Source: DASZIT01 sp963770635 (GTDB taxonomy: Bacteria > Actinomycetota > Acidimicrobiia > Acidimicrobiales > RAAP-2). From it: 64,000 nt of DNA. How positions within the stretch are numbered: position 1 is the stretch's first letter; every line of letters begins with the position of its first letter. Location: assembly GCA_963770635.1 (NCBI GenBank), contig CAVYQI010000007.1, forward strand, positions 186,001 to 250,000, written 5' to 3'. A program made the translations under genes and the position numbers. Positions 23,221-31,985 of the stretch are shown piece after piece. The notes under the pieces are model-generated. The model saw only the letters and a list, made by a program, of their open reading frames with translations, did no database searches and was not told the DNA's origin.

Positions 23221-25005
23221 TCACGCGGCGCTGTCGGAGAGCGACTCGGTGTGCTGGCTGCCGTTCTGGGTGATCACCAGCGGAATCGAGCCTCCGGGAG
23301 TCCATCCGCCGAACTGCAACTCCGCCGTGTCTCCACCCGCCAGGGAGATGCCGCTATGGCTGAAGTTGCTCACCTGACCGGAACTGTCGTCGTCCCGCTC
23401 CATCGCCAGGGTGTAATTCCCGTGGGCGGAGTTCGCGGTACCCAGGGTCAGCGATCCGCCCTCGCCCGGCAGGTCGATCGTCGTCGTCCCGCCCGCGGGG
23501 ACCGAATCGCCCTTCACGTCGAAGGTGTAGTCGGCAGAGTCGTCGGACACGCCGAGGCTGATGTCGGGTGATTGGACCGACGACGCCGAATACGTCCAAT
23601 GGGTGGCGTCGGCGCCGATGTCGAGGGTGTCCTTCTCCTTGGGCTGGAGGTTGATGTTGTCCACCTCCAGGTCGAAGGTGGGACCGATTACCCCGACGGA
23701 CTCCTGGTCAGCCTGCTTCAGGTCCGTCCCGTCGAGGGACACGGTGAACTTGGTCCCGTCCGGCACGTAGTAGTTCGGCTCCTCCGCGACCTGCCAGTCC
23801 TCGTCCGAGAACTGCTCCTCGACCTGGGCGCCGGGGATGTTGTTGACGAGTTCCCCGTTGACGATGCCAGTCTGGTGCCCCTGGTCATCGGTGATGACTA
23901 GGTGGCCGTGCCCGGTGTCGCTTCCATCGAGCCAGATCTCGTCCATGGCTGCGCTGGTCGTATCGTCCGTCAAGGTGGCGGTATTCGCCGCGGTTCCGGA
24001 CCGTGCCGCCGAGGTGCTCCCAGTCGCGCCGGAAGCTGCGGTGCCACTGAACGGGTTGGGCTGGGTGCCGAGACCTGGCGTGGTCGGGTAGAGCGACATG
24101 GACATGGTGTTGGCGTCACCCTGGTAGAGCTCCGACGGCGAACTCGGATTGACGGCGGCGTTGTACTCCCACGTGTTGGCGTTGGTATCGACAGTGATCT
24201 CGCGGGTGATGCCCGGGTAGTTGTTGTCGTAGATCAGGATCTTGTCGATGCCACCGCCGGCATCCTCGATCGCGTACGGCGTGACCGCATGGCCACCGGT
24301 GCCGTCAGCCTTGAAGATGGCGACGGTGTACGTCTCGGTGGGATTCGGCTGGAGCACCGTCTTGAGCTTGTTGACGATGTCGACCGGCGTTCCCTTTATC
24401 ACGCCGTTGTTGACGGAGGGCAGAGCCTGAAACGCCCACGTGTAGGCGATGTCCTCCTGCAGTGGGGCGTTCCCCGGGATCGCCAGGGTCGGCGTTGTCG
24501 CTGCGCCGAAATTGCTGGGGTTCGCCGTTCCTGTCCAGAACAGCTGGGCCGCCACGGAAAACCCGAAGCAGTGCCCGCCCGCCATTGACGCATTGGTCTG
24601 GTCCATCCAGGCTTGGGCTGCCGGGTTGAGCGTGCAGGTCGGGGCAGTGGCATCTACGCAGACACCGTTGCCGTAGTACGTCTGCATCTGGGCCGGGGTG
24701 AGATTCATGGGCTTCGAATTGTCGCTCAGGACGTCGCCGTAGTTCGGGGTGCCGAACCCGTTGGTCTGCGGGCGGAATCCGTCGTCGGCGAGCAGGGGCC
24801 CGGTCGGGGTGTAGGCGCCCTGCGAGGGATCGCCGGCTGACTGGTTGGCGGGATCGCCCAGACTCCCCGTCTTCGGGGATGACGGCGAGGTGGTGGTCGA
24901 CGCCGAGGTGCCGCTACTCGACGAACATCCGACGAGGGCGAGGGAACCGACCAGCACTGTCGCCAAGAAGAGCGCAGCTGACGTGGTTAATTTCTTCTGA
25001 CGCAT
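23221..25005 (-). CDS. Large lipoprotein, possible papain-like fold
   Basis: The 594-residue protein starts at ATG 25003-25005 with a lipoprotein signal (FLATVLVGSLALVGCSS; lipobox LVGC) and a Ser/Thr linker. The middle has GGHCFGFSVAAQLFWTG, then about 110 residues later GGHAVTPYAIEDAGGGI and ILIYDNNYPG. A Cys, a His and an Asp/Asn in this order resemble the triad of papain-like or transglutaminase-like cysteine enzymes. The C-terminal third is rich in beta-strand and Gly/Asp sequence. No named family is recognised. It is convergent with the NlpC/P60 gene and is exported, so it could process or cross-link surface proteins. That function is only an inference from the residue order. Confidence 0.8.
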   Translation of the reverse strand: MRQKKLTTSAALFLATVLVGSLALVGCSSSSGTSASTTTSPSSPKTGSLGDPANQSAGDPSQGAYTPTGPLLADDGFRPQTNGFGTPNYGDVLSDNSKPMNLTPAQMQTYYGNGVCVDATAPTCTLNPAAQAWMDQTNASMAGGHCFGFSVAAQLFWTGTANPSNFGAATTPTLAIPGNAPLQEDIAYTWAFQALPSVNNGVIKGTPVDIVNKLKTVLQPNPTETYTVAIFKADGTGGHAVTPYAIEDAGGGIDKILIYDNNYPGITREITVDTNANTWEYNAAVNPSSPSELYQGDANTMSMSLYPTTPGLGTQPNPFSGTAASGATGSTSAARSGTAANTATLTDDTTSAAMDEIWLDGSDTGHGHLVITDDQGHQTGIVNGELVNNIPGAQVEEQFSDEDWQVAEEPNYYVPDGTKFTVSLDGTDLKQADQESVGVIGPTFDLEVDNINLQPKEKDTLDIGADATHWTYSASSVQSPDISLGVSDDSADYTFDVKGDSVPAGGTTTIDLPGEGGSLTLGTANSAHGNYTLAMERDDDSSGQVSNFSHSGISLAGGDTAELQFGGWTPGGSIPLVITQNGSQHTESLSDSAA

Positions 25006-25168
25006 GAAAGGCGACCTCACTGGGTTGGCGTTCCGCTTCCTGTCCCGCCAGCTCCGGTTCGAACCACATGCGTTCTGGGAATTGGCACACGGTAGTGCAC
25101 ATTGCGGTCGGGCGCGAAAGGAGGGAAATACCGACGTGGTCATTCCAGCTCTCTGGCCAGGGACAATG

Positions 25169-25241
25169 CTCCGGGGGAGAGACTCGAACTCTCAACCTAG
25201 CGGTTAACAGCCGCTCGCTCTGCCGATTGAGCTACCCCGGA
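25169..25241 (-). tRNA. tRNA-Asn (GTT anticodon)
   Basis: The reverse complement folds as a tRNA: acceptor TCCGGGG/CCCCGGA, D-arm GCTC/GAGC, anticodon stem AGCGG/CCGCT with loop CTGTTAA (anticodon GTT), variable loop AGGTT, T-arm GAGAG-TTCGAGT-CTCTC, discriminator G. CCA is not encoded, in contrast to the tRNA-Met gene at 2674-2749. It separates the polysaccharide locus from the housekeeping block and would be a natural boundary for an acquired island; no repeat of its 3' end was seen nearby. Confidence 0.95.
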
Positions 25242-25398
25242 CCGCTCATCCGTTCCAGGTTCCCGAAACGGCGTGCCAGAGGACATTAGCCGCGGATCAA
25301 CGCGCCCTTTGGCGGTGTTGCCGGGCTCGGGGCGGGTTGCCGGTCCACCCGGCCTGGTCAAAGATGCAAACCCCCTTCGATCCGGTCACAATGGTCGG

Positions 25399-25719
25399 GT
25401 GAAGTTTCGGATCGCCACCGCCGTCGCCTTCGGGCTCGGCTATACCCTCGGGACCAAGGCGGGGCGGGAGCGCTACAACCAGATCATGAAGGTGACCGGC
25501 CAGGTCACCCGGTCGGCGCCGGTTGCCGGGTCCATCGGCATGGTCGGAGACAAGGCCAAGGCCGCGGCCACGCTGGGAGTGGAGCGGGCCAGGGACGCGG
25601 TGAGTTCCCGGCTCGGGTGGCGTGACGGCGACGATGCCGCTGACGCCATCGCCGCCACCATGGCCAACGACGTGGCCTCGGCCCTCAATGGCCATCGGGC
25701 AGCGAGACCCCACCACTGA
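25399..25719 (+). CDS. Small YtxH-like protein
   Basis: A 106-residue protein from GTG 25399 with an N-terminal hydrophobic glycine-rich segment (ATAVAFGLGYTLGTKAGRER) followed by a basic/alanine-rich helix. The G-Y-x-L-G-x-K-A-G-R-E-R-Y pattern matches small actinobacterial YtxH-domain proteins. These are membrane-associated or coiled-coil proteins of unknown role. It is convergent with rpoD, with 20 bases between stops. The GTG was chosen since the family begins with this short (K/R)FR(I/L) segment. Confidence 0.8.
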   Translation: MKFRIATAVAFGLGYTLGTKAGRERYNQIMKVTGQVTRSAPVAGSIGMVGDKAKAAATLGVERARDAVSSRLGWRDGDDAADAIAATMANDVASALNGHRAARPHH

Positions 25720-25739
25720 CGCCGTAACCGCGAGGTGAT

Positions 25740-27164
25740 TCAGGCTTCGTCGAGGTAGTCGCGGAGCAGCTGGGCCGAGTCGGGACGCCGGAGTTTAGCC
25801 AGCGTCTTGGCCTCGATCTGCCGGATCCGTTCGCGGGTGACGCCGAACGCCTTGCCCACTTCCTCGAGGGTCCGGATCTTCCCGTCGTCGAGACCGAACC
25901 GGAGACGGACCACATCCTCCTCGCGGGGGCTCAAATGCCCCAGCGCCTCCCGGACCGCCTCGTCGAGCATGATCCTGGCGGCAGCATCGTCGGGAACCAC
26001 GGCGCCGCGATCTTCGATGAGATCGGACAGGCTGAAATCGTCCTCGTCGCCCATCGGTTGCTCCAGCGACACGGTGTCCTGGTTGATGCGCTGGATCTCC
26101 CGCACCCGCTCGATGGTGAAGTCAACCCGGTACGCCACCTCCTCGGCAGTGGGTTCGCGCCCGAGCTCCTGCAGGAGTTGGCGCTGCGCCCACACTACCT
26201 TGTTGATGGTCTCGACCATATGGACGGGAATGCGGATGGTCCTGGCTTGATCGGCGATCGCGCGGGTGATGGCCTGGCGGATCCACCAGGTGGCGTACGT
26301 CGAGAATTTGAATCCCTTGGTGTGATCGAATTTCTCCACCGCTCGCATCAAGCCGAGGTTTCCCTCCTGGATGAGATCGAGGAACGCCAGGCCCCGGTTC
26401 CGGTATCGCTTGGCTATGGACACCACCAACCGGAGGTTGGCCTCGATCAAGGCCTCCTTGGCCTGTTGCCCCCGCCTGACCAGCATCCGGTCCTCGGCGC
26501 GGTCCTTCTCCGATCCGACCAAAGAAACGCTGCCGGCAGCCATCAGTCGGTCAGCGGCTTCGGTTCCGGCCAGGATTCGCTCGGCCAACTCCACCTCCAG
26601 CGAGGCATCGAGGAGCTTTACCTTGCCGATCTCCTTGAGGTAGGTGTGCACCGGGTCGGCGGCCGCGCTCCCGAACCGGTCACCGCCGTTGTAGCTGTCG
26701 CTGGAAGCCGGTTGCCGCGGGGATCGGACCCTCTTGGCGACCGCACTCTCGCCCACCGGGTCCATCTCCCGGTCCGGCGATACCTCAACGGCGATGCCGT
26801 CGGCAACCAGGACCGCACCGAGGCCACCGGTCGGCACCGATGCCACCGGATCGGGATCGCTCCGAAACGCTTTGACCGGCCCATCGAGAATCGCGACTTC
26901 CTCATCGGGTTCCGCCACTGGGGACATCGGCACGATGGTGGTCTCGCCGGTGTCGTAGGTGAACTCGATGCCCTCGGCCCGGATGCGGGTCACGATGTCA
27001 GTGATCAAGTCCGCACTCAGCTCGACCGACCTGAGCACTGTCATCACGTCGTCCTGAGTGAGATAACCGCGCGACTTACCCAGCCGGATGAGCCCATCGA
27101 ACATTGCAACAGGAAGCTCCTCCAGCGGACCCGTGACCACTTGCACCGTCTCGTCAGCCGTCAA
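25740..27164 (-). CDS. rpoD: Primary RNA polymerase sigma factor
   Basis: This is the housekeeping sigma-70 factor directing RNA polymerase to main promoters. The 474-residue protein has an N-terminal region 1.1 (TQDDVMTVLRSVELSADLI), region 1.2 (DPVHTYLKEIGKVKLL), region 2 (NLRLVVSIAKRYRNRGLAFL, FSTYATWWIRQAITRAIADQ), region 3 and region 4.2 (RFGLDDGKIRTLEEVGKAFG and VTRERIRQIEAKTLAKLR). A Val/Asp/Glu-rich spacer lies between 1.1 and 1.2. The start overlaps the end of dnaG by 11 bases, the classic macromolecular-synthesis arrangement. It is expected to be transcribed with dnaG. Confidence 0.97.
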   Translation of the reverse strand: MTADETVQVVTGPLEELPVAMFDGLIRLGKSRGYLTQDDVMTVLRSVELSADLITDIVTRIRAEGIEFTYDTGETTIVPMSPVAEPDEEVAILDGPVKAFRSDPDPVASVPTGGLGAVLVADGIAVEVSPDREMDPVGESAVAKRVRSPRQPASSDSYNGGDRFGSAAADPVHTYLKEIGKVKLLDASLEVELAERILAGTEAADRLMAAGSVSLVGSEKDRAEDRMLVRRGQQAKEALIEANLRLVVSIAKRYRNRGLAFLDLIQEGNLGLMRAVEKFDHTKGFKFSTYATWWIRQAITRAIADQARTIRIPVHMVETINKVVWAQRQLLQELGREPTAEEVAYRVDFTIERVREIQRINQDTVSLEQPMGDEDDFSLSDLIEDRGAVVPDDAAARIMLDEAVREALGHLSPREEDVVRLRFGLDDGKIRTLEEVGKAFGVTRERIRQIEAKTLAKLRRPDSAQLLRDYLDEA

Positions 27165-29097
27165 GTGTCACCGGGGACACGCTGTCTTCGTTCTTCACCA
27201 CCAGCCAGGCTACCAACCGGGCACTCGCCGCCGCCGCCGAGCCCGGGTCATCGAGCTCCTGGACCCACACGCTGGCCGCGGCGGCCTCGGCCGCCGCTTC
27301 CGTCGAGGTGCGAGCCTCCCTGGTGGCCAGGCTCAACTGCCGCCGGACCGCGTCCCTCACCAGCTGAGAAACCACCTCATCGGGCTCCCCGGTCGGCTCC
27401 TCGACGGTCAGCCGCACCAGCAGGGCCCGTACCTCCGGGGGTGAAGTGTCGATGGCCTGATGGAGATCGTCGCTCGTCATCAGGGCCAGGAACGCGGTCC
27501 GCTGCAAGTTGTCGCTGAACAAAGCCGCCTCGAGACGGTGCGCCACATCCTCGGGCCGATGGATGGCCAACCGGAGCGCCTCGAGGCCCGGTCGAAACGA
27601 CCCGTCGCCAGCGGAACCACGCCCGTTGGTTCCGGCGCGTCGGTCGCTCGGCCTGCCGATGCCGGCGTCGTCGTCAGTGTCCCACCCCTCATCTTCCGGA
27701 TCCCGGATCCAAGGACCTCCATCCGGTCCGTTGGCGGTCGCCGGCAGATTCGGGCGTCGGGTGGTGGCCCCGCCGGACCCACGCGACCCCCGCTTGTCGC
27801 TTTCGGGTTTCGGGCCTTCCTGGCGCAGGCGCTCCAGCCGTTCCCGCAGTCGGGCCGGCTCCATCCGACACCGCTCCGCCACCTGCATGACGTACTGATC
27901 CCGCACCAGATCGTCGGGGTGCTCCGCCACCGCGGTGAGGGCGGCGTCGGCCGCCTTGGCCCGCCCCTCGGGCGTGGAGAGATCGGCCGTCTCCAACACC
28001 CGCTCCACCCGGAACTGGAGAAACGGCTTCGCCTCGGCGATAGCCGCTCGGAAGGCCTCCGGGTCGGCCCGGGCGAGGTCGGCGGGGTCGGCACCGGCGG
28101 GAAAATTGGCCACCACCACGTCGACTTCGTGGCGACGTTCCCATTCGTAGAACCGGCCGGCGGCCGACTGGCCCGCCCCGTCGGCATCGAAGGCCAGCAC
28201 CACCCGCTTGGCGAAGTTGCGCAGCAGCCGGAAGTGGTCGTCGCCCAGCGCGGTGCCGCAGGTGGCCACGGCCCGTTCGACGCCGGCGACGAAGCAGCCG
28301 ATCACGTCGGTGTAACCCTCGCACACCACCACCTCGCCGGTCTTGATGATGTCGCTCTTGGCCCAATTGAGCGCGTAGAGGATCTTCCGCTTGGAGTAGA
28401 TCGGGTTCTCCGAGGAGTTCTTGTACTTGGCCGGGTCGGAGCTGCCGGGGAGGACCCGGCCTCCGAGCGCCACCGGGTGGCCGGAGGGATCACAGATCGG
28501 AAACAGAATCCGGGCCCGGAACGCATCCTGCAAACGCCCCCGGCGGTTGACGAAGCCCAGACCCGAACCGACGGCCAGATCGTTGCTCAGATTGAGACCG
28601 GTGCACAGGGCATCCCAGTCGTCGGGCGCCCATCCCATCCGGAACCGGCGGACCACGTCGCCGTCGTAGCCCCTCGACCGCAGGTAGTCGCGGGCCTGAC
28701 CGGCGTCGGCCCCGGTGAGCAGGCGCTGGTGGTACCACTCGGTGGCCTGCTCCATGGCGTCGACGAACACTTTTCGTCGTTGGCTGTCCCGGCCGGCGTT
28801 GGCGTCCTCGTGGATGACGATCCCGGATTTGTCGGCTAGCCGGCGAACGGCGTCGACGAAGTCGAGGTGTTCGGTCTTCCGGACAAAGGTGATGGCATCG
28901 CCTTTTTCTTGGCAGCCGAAGCAGTAGTAGAAGCCCTCTTCGGCGTTGACGCTGAACGACGGCGTCTTCTCGCCATGGAACGGGCAGAGGCCCACCCAGC
29001 GCCGTCCCTGCCGTTTCAGGGCGGCATGTTCCCCGATCAGGGCCACAATGTCGGTCGCGGCTCGGACCCGGGCGACGTCCTCGTCAGGTATGCCCAT
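27154..29097 (-). CDS. dnaG: DNA primase
   Basis: It synthesises RNA primers for replication. The 647-residue protein has an N-terminal zinc-binding domain (CPFHGEKTPSF and YYCFGCQEKGD), the catalytic core with RILFPICDPSGHPVALGGR, and TOPRIM motifs (VVCEGYTDVI and VVLAFDADGAG). The C-terminal part, expected to bind DnaB helicase, follows a charged linker. Size is normal. It lies between ppdK upstream (39-base gap) and rpoD downstream (overlap), all on the minus strand. Confidence 0.97.
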   Translation of the reverse strand: MGIPDEDVARVRAATDIVALIGEHAALKRQGRRWVGLCPFHGEKTPSFSVNAEEGFYYCFGCQEKGDAITFVRKTEHLDFVDAVRRLADKSGIVIHEDANAGRDSQRRKVFVDAMEQATEWYHQRLLTGADAGQARDYLRSRGYDGDVVRRFRMGWAPDDWDALCTGLNLSNDLAVGSGLGFVNRRGRLQDAFRARILFPICDPSGHPVALGGRVLPGSSDPAKYKNSSENPIYSKRKILYALNWAKSDIIKTGEVVVCEGYTDVIGCFVAGVERAVATCGTALGDDHFRLLRNFAKRVVLAFDADGAGQSAAGRFYEWERRHEVDVVVANFPAGADPADLARADPEAFRAAIAEAKPFLQFRVERVLETADLSTPEGRAKAADAALTAVAEHPDDLVRDQYVMQVAERCRMEPARLRERLERLRQEGPKPESDKRGSRGSGGATTRRPNLPATANGPDGGPWIRDPEDEGWDTDDDAGIGRPSDRRAGTNGRGSAGDGSFRPGLEALRLAIHRPEDVAHRLEAALFSDNLQRTAFLALMTSDDLHQAIDTSPPEVRALLVRLTVEEPTGEPDEVVSQLVRDAVRRQLSLATREARTSTEAAAEAAAASVWVQELDDPGSAAAASARLVAWLVVKNEDSVSPVTLDG

Positions 29098-29136
29098 GGG
29101 CTCGACGGTACCGCGTCGCAGGCTCGATGATTCGGG

Positions 29137-31860
29137 TTACTTCTTGGCCTTGCCGCTGCCCTTCGACTTGGGTGGCATCGATCCGGCCAACACCGCCTGG
29201 GCACAGGCCAGCCGCGCAATCGGCACCCGGAAGGGCGAACAGCTCACGTAGTCGAGCCCGGCCTGGGCGAAGGTGGCGATCGACTCGGGATCTCCACCAT
29301 GCTCACCGCACACCCCGATCTTCAGGTCCGGACGGGTCGAGCGACCCCGCTCCACACCCAACCTGACCAGCTCGCCGACCCCGTCGGGGTCGACCACCTC
29401 GAACGGGTTCCACTTGAGAAGCCCCAGGCTGAGGTACTCCGACATCATCCGGCCTTCGACGTCGTCCCGACTGAACCCGAAGGTCATTTGGGTCAGATCG
29501 TTGGTCCCGAAGGAGAAGAAGTCGGCATCCTCGGCGATCTCGCCGGCCAGCAGCGCGGCTCGGGGCGTCTCGATCATGGTGCCGATCAGGACCTCCAGCT
29601 TCCCGGCCATCGAGGCTTGGGCCCCCTTGCCGGCCCCTTTGGCCCTCTTGGGCCCCTTCTTGGCCGGGCCGGCCAGGGACGTGGCCACCGCATCCTCCAC
29701 CCAGGAGCGGGCCAGGGCCATCTCCTCGCGACTGACGGTGAGCGGAATCATGATCTCGACGATCGGCTGGCCTCCGGCCGCCACCCGGTCGAGGGCGGCC
29801 TCCATCAAGGCTCGGACCTGCATGGCATAGAGCCCGGGCTTGATCACCCCGAGCCGCACCCCGCGGGTACCGAGCATCGGGTTGAACTCGTGCCAGGCCT
29901 TGGCCGCCTCGTAGAGACGGGTCTCTTCCGGGGTGAGCCCGGTAGTGGCCTGCTTGATGGCGAGTTCCTGGGTGTCGGGGAGGAACTCGTGGAGGGGTGG
30001 ATCGAGCAGCCGGATGGTGACCGGCAGCCCGTCCATGACCTCGAGGATCTCTTCGAAGTCGGCCTTCTGGGCCACCCGCAGCTGCTCGAGCGCCGACTCC
30101 TCGTCTTCCGGGCTGGAGGCCAGGATCATCCGGCGCACGATCGGGAGCCGATCCTCGCCCAGGAACATGTGCTCGGTGCGACAGAGTCCGATGCCCTCGG
30201 CCCCGCGGTTGCGGGCGTTGGTGGCGTCAGGCCCGTTGTCAGCGTTGGCCCGCACCCCGAGATGGCCAGCCCGGATCTCGTCGGCCCAGCCCAGGATGGT
30301 CTCGAACTCGGCCGGAGTCTTGCCCTGGGACAAGGGCACCTGGCCAAGCACCACCGTGCCGTTGGTGCCGTCGACGGAGATCCAGTCGCCCTCGTTGACC
30401 ACGGTGGCACCCACGGTGAACGACGAGCCGGTGATCTTCACCGCCTCGGCGCCCACCACCGCCGGCTTTCCCCAGCCGCGGGCCACCACCGCCGCGTGGC
30501 TCACCAGGCCGCCGCGGGCGGTGAGAATTCCCTCGGCGGCGAGCATGCCGTGGACGTCCTCGGGCGAGGTTTCGCTCCGGACCAGCACCACCTTCTCACC
30601 CCGAACGGCGGCCGCTTGGGCGTCGTCGGCGGTCAGGTACACCCGGCCGACCGCGGCCCCCGGCGAGGCGCCGAGCCCACTGGTCAGCACCGTGTAGCCG
30701 GAACCGGCGAACTGCGGATGGAGGACCTGGTCGAGGTGGTCCCCGGTCACCCGTTCCACCGCCTCCGCCTTGGTCAGGTTGATGGTCCGCTCCCCCACCA
30801 TGTCCACCGCCATCCGGAGCGCGGCGCTGCCCGTCCGCTTTCCCACCCGGGTCTGGAGCATCCACAACTTGCCCTGCTCGATGGTGAACTCGGTATCGCA
30901 CATGTCGCGGTAATGGGCCTCAAGGCGGGCGAATATACCGAGCAGTTCCTTGTGGATGGGTGGGAACTGATCCTTGAGGGCGGAGAGGGGCTGGGTGTTC
31001 CGGATGCCGGCCACCACGTCCTCGCCCTGGGCGTTGACCAGGTAGTCGCCGTACTCGCCCCGCTTTCCGGTGGCTGGGTCCCGGGTGAACCCGACTCCGG
31101 TACCCGAGGCGTCGTCCCGGTTGCCGAACACCATGGCCTGCACGTTGACCGCGGTGCCCAGATCGTGGGAGATGCGCTCGCGATTGCGATAGGCGTTGGC
31201 CCGCGGCGAGTCCCACGAACTGAACACCGCTTCGATCGCCCCGCGGAGCTGGTCATCCGGGCCTTGGGGGAACGGCTTCTTGGTGTGGCGTTCAACGATC
31301 TGCTGATAGGCGTCGACCAGATAGCGCAGGAGCGGGGTGGGGATGCCGGCATCCGAGGTGGTGCCGGCCAACTCCTTGGCCGCGTCGAGGAGGGTGTCGA
31401 ACTCCTCTCCGGGGATGTCGAGCACGATCCGCCCGTACATGGCCACGAACCGCCGGTAGGAGTCGTAGGCGAATCGCTCGTCGTCGGTCTGCTTGGCCAG
31501 ACCCTCCACCGATTGGTCGTTGAGTCCGAGATTGAGGACGGTGTCCATCATGCCGGGCATGGAGAACTTGGCCCCCGATCGCACCGAGACCAGGAGGGGG
31601 TCGGTGGGGTCGCCGATGCGCTTGCCCATCGTCTTCTCCAGCCGGGAGCGGGCTTTGGCCACCTCGGCGGTCAGGCCGTCCGGCCAGCCGCCCGCCATGT
31701 GGGCCCGGCAGGCGTCGGTAGAGATGGTGAAACCCGGAGGGACCGGCAGCTCCAGTACCGACGTCATCTCCGCCAGGTTGGCGCCCTTGCCTCCAAGGAG
31801 GTCCTTCATCTCCATCGGGGGCTTGCGGTGCTTGTGGTCGAAGTCGTAGACGAACGGCAT
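29137..31860 (-). CDS. ppdK: Pyruvate, phosphate dikinase
   Basis: The enzyme interconverts pyruvate, ATP and phosphate with phosphoenolpyruvate, AMP and pyrophosphate. The 907-residue protein has the N-terminal ATP-grasp domain (LLGGKGANLAEM; VQAMVFGNRDDASGTGVGFT), the swivelling phosphohistidine domain (ILTARGGLVSHAAVVARG, His phosphorylated) and the C-terminal TIM-barrel PEP-binding domain (KIGVCGEHGGDPESI with the catalytic Cys). The ATG at 31860 is preceded by AGGAGA and matches the family start (VYDFDHK). An in-frame extension upstream has no family similarity. It supports gluconeogenesis or pyrophosphate-linked glycolysis. It is the second gene of the minus-strand set glyQS-ppdK-dnaG-rpoD. 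Confidence 0.97.
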   Translation of the reverse strand: MPFVYDFDHKHRKPPMEMKDLLGGKGANLAEMTSVLELPVPPGFTISTDACRAHMAGGWPDGLTAEVAKARSRLEKTMGKRIGDPTDPLLVSVRSGAKFSMPGMMDTVLNLGLNDQSVEGLAKQTDDERFAYDSYRRFVAMYGRIVLDIPGEEFDTLLDAAKELAGTTSDAGIPTPLLRYLVDAYQQIVERHTKKPFPQGPDDQLRGAIEAVFSSWDSPRANAYRNRERISHDLGTAVNVQAMVFGNRDDASGTGVGFTRDPATGKRGEYGDYLVNAQGEDVVAGIRNTQPLSALKDQFPPIHKELLGIFARLEAHYRDMCDTEFTIEQGKLWMLQTRVGKRTGSAALRMAVDMVGERTINLTKAEAVERVTGDHLDQVLHPQFAGSGYTVLTSGLGASPGAAVGRVYLTADDAQAAAVRGEKVVLVRSETSPEDVHGMLAAEGILTARGGLVSHAAVVARGWGKPAVVGAEAVKITGSSFTVGATVVNEGDWISVDGTNGTVVLGQVPLSQGKTPAEFETILGWADEIRAGHLGVRANADNGPDATNARNRGAEGIGLCRTEHMFLGEDRLPIVRRMILASSPEDEESALEQLRVAQKADFEEILEVMDGLPVTIRLLDPPLHEFLPDTQELAIKQATTGLTPEETRLYEAAKAWHEFNPMLGTRGVRLGVIKPGLYAMQVRALMEAALDRVAAGGQPIVEIMIPLTVSREEMALARSWVEDAVATSLAGPAKKGPKRAKGAGKGAQASMAGKLEVLIGTMIETPRAALLAGEIAEDADFFSFGTNDLTQMTFGFSRDDVEGRMMSEYLSLGLLKWNPFEVVDPDGVGELVRLGVERGRSTRPDLKIGVCGEHGGDPESIATFAQAGLDYVSCSPFRVPIARLACAQAVLAGSMPPKSKGSGKAKK

Positions 31861-31985
31861 CGGGAAACGTCTCCTGGGTGGTGGTGGGGGTTGCGTTCCT
31901 GCGCAGGCGCAGGCATTCGAGCCTACTTGCATCACCCGTCGACTCCGAAACCGCCCGGGAGGCCGAACCGGTCGACAGCGGACGG

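Noticed and set aside
25935..27518. Long plus-strand frame opposite rpoD and dnaG
   Set aside because: It is a shadow of two well-recognised genes with intact motifs on the minus strand.
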